Part shown: piece by piece, positions 61,873-64,000 of the stretch
Layout: the number at the start of each line of letters is the position of its first letter
Position numbering within the stretch: the first letter of the stretch is position 1
Assembly (NCBI GenBank): GCA_964611145.1
Contig: CAZSYM010000007.1
Coordinates: forward strand, 27,292-91,291
Length of the DNA stretch: 64,000 nucleotides
Source: WFQV01 sp964611145
Lineage (GTDB): Bacteria; Bacteroidota; Ignavibacteria; Ignavibacteriales; Melioribacteraceae
Direction: 5' to 3'
Translations under genes and position numbers: made by a program
Notes under the pieces: model-generated
Seen by the model: the letters and a program-made list of their open reading frames with translations, nothing else
Databases searched by the model: none
What the model was told of the DNA's origin: nothing

Positions 61873-63207
61873 CTAAACTACTTTTTTAGCATCTATTTTT
61901 TCCGTTACAATTTTGAAAATGAAAAGGGCAACGGCTGCAACAACGGCAATGGCGACAAAATAGAACCAGATGACATGAGCATCTGCGTAATATCCCGCAC
62001 GTTGCGCTTCCGTAAGCCCCGCGGGCAATGTTTTGGGGTCGGGACAGTAAGCATCCAATAAAAATCCGGACATGGTAAATCCAATAAGAGCGGAAAAGAA
62101 AGAATGCAGATGACTGAAACCCATATAAAGCCCTTCATTCCCTTTGGGCGCTTGGAGCGCGAAATATTCCAGGAAGCGGGGAGAAATAAAGCATTCCGCT
62201 AATCCTTGAATCGCTATGCCGATAATCATCATTAAAGTAATCGGGTGCATTGAGAAAAGACCGAAAACATTGACGGAATTTCCCACGATACTTTCCAAAC
62301 TTTGACTGAAAGCCATTGCCAAAGCGGAAATCGGCATAATAAGCATACCGATTAACATGGCGTTTACAGCTTTTATTTTCTTTGTCAGTTGCGTAATTAC
62401 TACAACGAAAAGCACGACCGTCAAAGGATTCACATTTGCCATCCATTCCGGTTTTGAGCTTTCACCCAGAAGTCGAATTACATATTTCGGCATGGTGGCG
62501 TATAATTGTCCTTGAATTGTCCAGAATCCAGCCACAATTAATATTAATATAAGGAGTCGCGGAGTGGAAAGAATAGCTTTGAAAGATTCCCATACGTCGT
62601 TTAAGCTTCGTCCCTTTTGAGGAGAATCGATGGGTTTAAAAACAAAGATGGCAAAAAGTAAGGCAAGAAACGCCATGCCGGAAGAAAAGAAATTTACATA
62701 TTCCAATCCAATTCCTTGTCTTATGCTCGGCACAACGGTTTTTCCCAAGAATGCGCCTATATTAACAACCCAGTAAAACAGGGAAAACCCCCGCGCTTTG
62801 TTCACATCCGATGAGGTTTTTGCCACTGTGCCTGTAATCAATGGCTTGATAAAAGAAGCCCCGATGAGAATAATGAAAAGGAAAAACAATACGGGTATTT
62901 TGGAATGAAACACGCCCAATAAAAAATAACCCGTGCTGAGCAAAGAAAAAGCGATGATTAAACCGTTTTTAAAACCTATTTTATCCGATATCGCTCCGAC
63001 AAAAGGTGGGAACAGATAAAGCAAGGCGTAAAACAAACCCGCCACCACACCGGTGGCTTTATCGTCGAATCCCACAATATCCGTAAGGTAAAGCGTTAGA
63101 ACGATGAAGAACCCGTAGTAAGCCGCCCTTTCGCAAAGTTCCATGAAATTGGCTAACCAAAACTCCCGGGGGAATTTCCAGCTCTCTTTCCCATCACGAC
63201 TACTCAT
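61873..63207 (-). CDS. POT/PTR-family proton-dependent peptide transporter
   Basis: A 444-residue MFS-type transporter with about 12 membrane helices. The helix-1 motif ELCERAAYYG matches the POT signature ExxERxxYY used for proton coupling, and FYWVVNIGAFLG fits the PTR2 pattern in helix 5. It should import di- and tripeptides with protons. A strong AGGAGAG ribosome site precedes ATG 63207, and a full-consensus -33/-7 promoter lies 60 bases upstream. PepF elsewhere in the window could use the imported peptides. Confidence 0.9.
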   Translation of the reverse strand: MSSRDGKESWKFPREFWLANFMELCERAAYYGFFIVLTLYLTDIVGFDDKATGVVAGLFYALLYLFPPFVGAISDKIGFKNGLIIAFSLLSTGYFLLGVFHSKIPVLFFLFIILIGASFIKPLITGTVAKTSSDVNKARGFSLFYWVVNIGAFLGKTVVPSIRQGIGLEYVNFFSSGMAFLALLFAIFVFKPIDSPQKGRSLNDVWESFKAILSTPRLLILILIVAGFWTIQGQLYATMPKYVIRLLGESSKPEWMANVNPLTVVLFVVVITQLTKKIKAVNAMLIGMLIMPISALAMAFSQSLESIVGNSVNVFGLFSMHPITLMMIIGIAIQGLAECFISPRFLEYFALQAPKGNEGLYMGFSHLHSFFSALIGFTMSGFLLDAYCPDPKTLPAGLTEAQRAGYYADAHVIWFYFVAIAVVAAVALFIFKIVTEKIDAKKVV

Positions 63208-63271
63208 AAACTCTCCTTTCGAAAAGAATGAATAAAAGTTTTTTTTGTTTTTAAACAGTAAAAACAGAATG

Positions 63272-63301
63272 CAAAGATAAGAAAAACCTTAGAAGAGCAA
63301 A
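63272..63301 (-). promoter_or_regulatory. Bacteroidota-type promoter of the POT gene
   Basis: On the minus strand TTTG (63301-63298), 18 bases, then TATCTTTG (63279-63272): both boxes match the -33/-7 consensus fully. The leader would be about 58 bases. Confidence 0.7.
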
Positions 63302-63415
63302 TAGCTGTTTTTGGAAAGGAACAAAAGTATTTTTCAATTGTTTATCCATTTTAGAGAAAAATTGGAGTAAGTGAATGTGATAAAAAAATGACAAAATATT
63401 TTTTTGAAAAAATAC

Positions 63416-63446
63416 TTGCATAAAATTTTAAATAGTATTAACTTTA
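63416..63446 (+). promoter_or_regulatory. Candidate rRNA operon promoter
   Basis: TTG (63416-63418), 20 bases, then TAACTTTA (63439-63446), seven of eight positions of TAnnTTTG. The long leader of about 200 bases to the 16S 5' end is normal for rRNA operons. Confidence 0.55.
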
Positions 63447-63570
63447 AGGATGTGTTTAAAATGATTTGGCACATTGACAAATTGGACGAGAGGTAAGAGG
63501 AAACGGATTTTTTTCGAATAGGACTTGACTAGAAAAGATGATTTTTATATGTTTGGAGTCCGTTTCAAAA

Positions 63571-63581
63571 GTTCTTTGACA
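63571..63581 (+). promoter_or_regulatory. boxA-like antitermination element in the rRNA leader
   Basis: GTTCTTTGACA resembles the boxA core recognised by NusB/S10 during rRNA synthesis (E. coli TGCTCTTTAACA), and lies about 80 bases before the 16S 5' end. Confidence 0.55.
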
Positions 63582-63651
63582 GAGTGAGAGACTAAAGAGA
63601 AAGACTTTAGTGATTCGACTCAAAGGTTACACACAGTTTGAATAAAACTTA

Positions 63652-64000
<349 letters not shown>

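Larger units (their letters stand above)
63208..63651. other. 444-base divergent regulatory region, POT gene / rRNA operon
   Basis: No gene is visible. It holds the POT promoter (63272-63301, minus), the rRNA promoter (63416-63446, plus) and the rRNA leader with boxA (63571-63581). The stretch 63302-63415 between the promoters is AT-rich, with A- and T-tracts that could act as an UP-type element, and shows nothing else that I can name. Confidence 0.7.

Noticed and set aside
63467..63480. TGGCACA in the rRNA leader
   Set aside because: No TTGC box at the required distance, so it is not a sigma-54 promoter.

Overview
The window is one continuous chromosomal segment of a moderately AT-rich Gram-negative bacterium, most probably a member of the Bacteroidota/Chlorobiota (FCB) group and perhaps the Ignavibacteria side of it. 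The support is: ADP-heptose (LPS) genes and many outer-membrane barrel proteins; a fused SecDF; a 31-residue COX24/AURKAIP1-like basic protein typical of that group; promoters with the Bacteroidota -33 TTTG / -7 TAnnTTTG pattern; and the 5' end of a 16S rRNA gene at the right edge. Pyruvate:ferredoxin oxidoreductase and bacteriohemerythrin suggest anaerobic or microaerobic, low-potential metabolism. I cannot assign a genus from the 16S fragment. No insertion sequence, prophage, integrase or CRISPR array was seen.

Layout. 1-10.6 kb (+): end of rfaE1, then rfaE2, a TamB-like giant, RNase R, and a three-part protein (gluzincin peptidase, TolB-like propeller, outer-membrane barrel), all tightly packed. 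10.6-16.9 kb (-): a compact six-gene operon encoding a PqqD-like protein, an ATP-grasp ligase, a diaminopimelate-decarboxylase-like PLP enzyme with an altered substrate motif, a urea-transporter/M23-peptidase fusion, a TPR protein and an outer-membrane protein. It resembles a small-molecule or peptide-modification pathway with its own envelope components and is the best candidate for an undescribed system here. 17-20.3 kb (+): thioredoxin reductase, a methyltransferase-like gene and RlmD. tRNA-Pro(CGG) follows on the minus strand.

20.6-32.5 kb (+): OmpA-family protein, a Fn3 lipoprotein behind a textbook sigma-54 promoter, a DUF4783-like protein, a NtrY-like sensor kinase translationally coupled to an AddA/RecB-like helicase-nuclease, and oligoendopeptidase F. 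32.5-33.7 kb (-): two small membrane proteins that are paralogues at both ends but not in the middle. 33.9-40.4 kb (+): HU/IHF protein, TPR protein, the 31-residue basic protein, tRNA-Thr(CGT), adenine deaminase, SurE, a VWA membrane protein, hemerythrin and ComF. 40.4-44.1 kb (-): ArgS, RsfS and a LytR_C protein (one operon), a small secreted protein, and RidA.

44.4-51.8 kb: pyruvate:ferredoxin oxidoreductase (+), a TetR regulator (-) with two matching operator-like palindromes, and the three-gene proton-translocating transhydrogenase (+). Together these handle pyruvate oxidation and NAD(P)H balance. 51.9-63.2 kb (-): DUF190 and CrcB fluoride genes, a class V aminotransferase, SecDF, the rpsF-ssb-rpsR-rplI operon, a NtrC-like regulator with an altered sigma-54 contact loop, a SPOR protein and a POT peptide transporter. 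The last 0.35 kb is the start of a 16S rRNA gene (+) with its promoter and boxA. The unlinked NtrY-like kinase, NtrC-like regulator and sigma-54 promoter may form one regulatory circuit.
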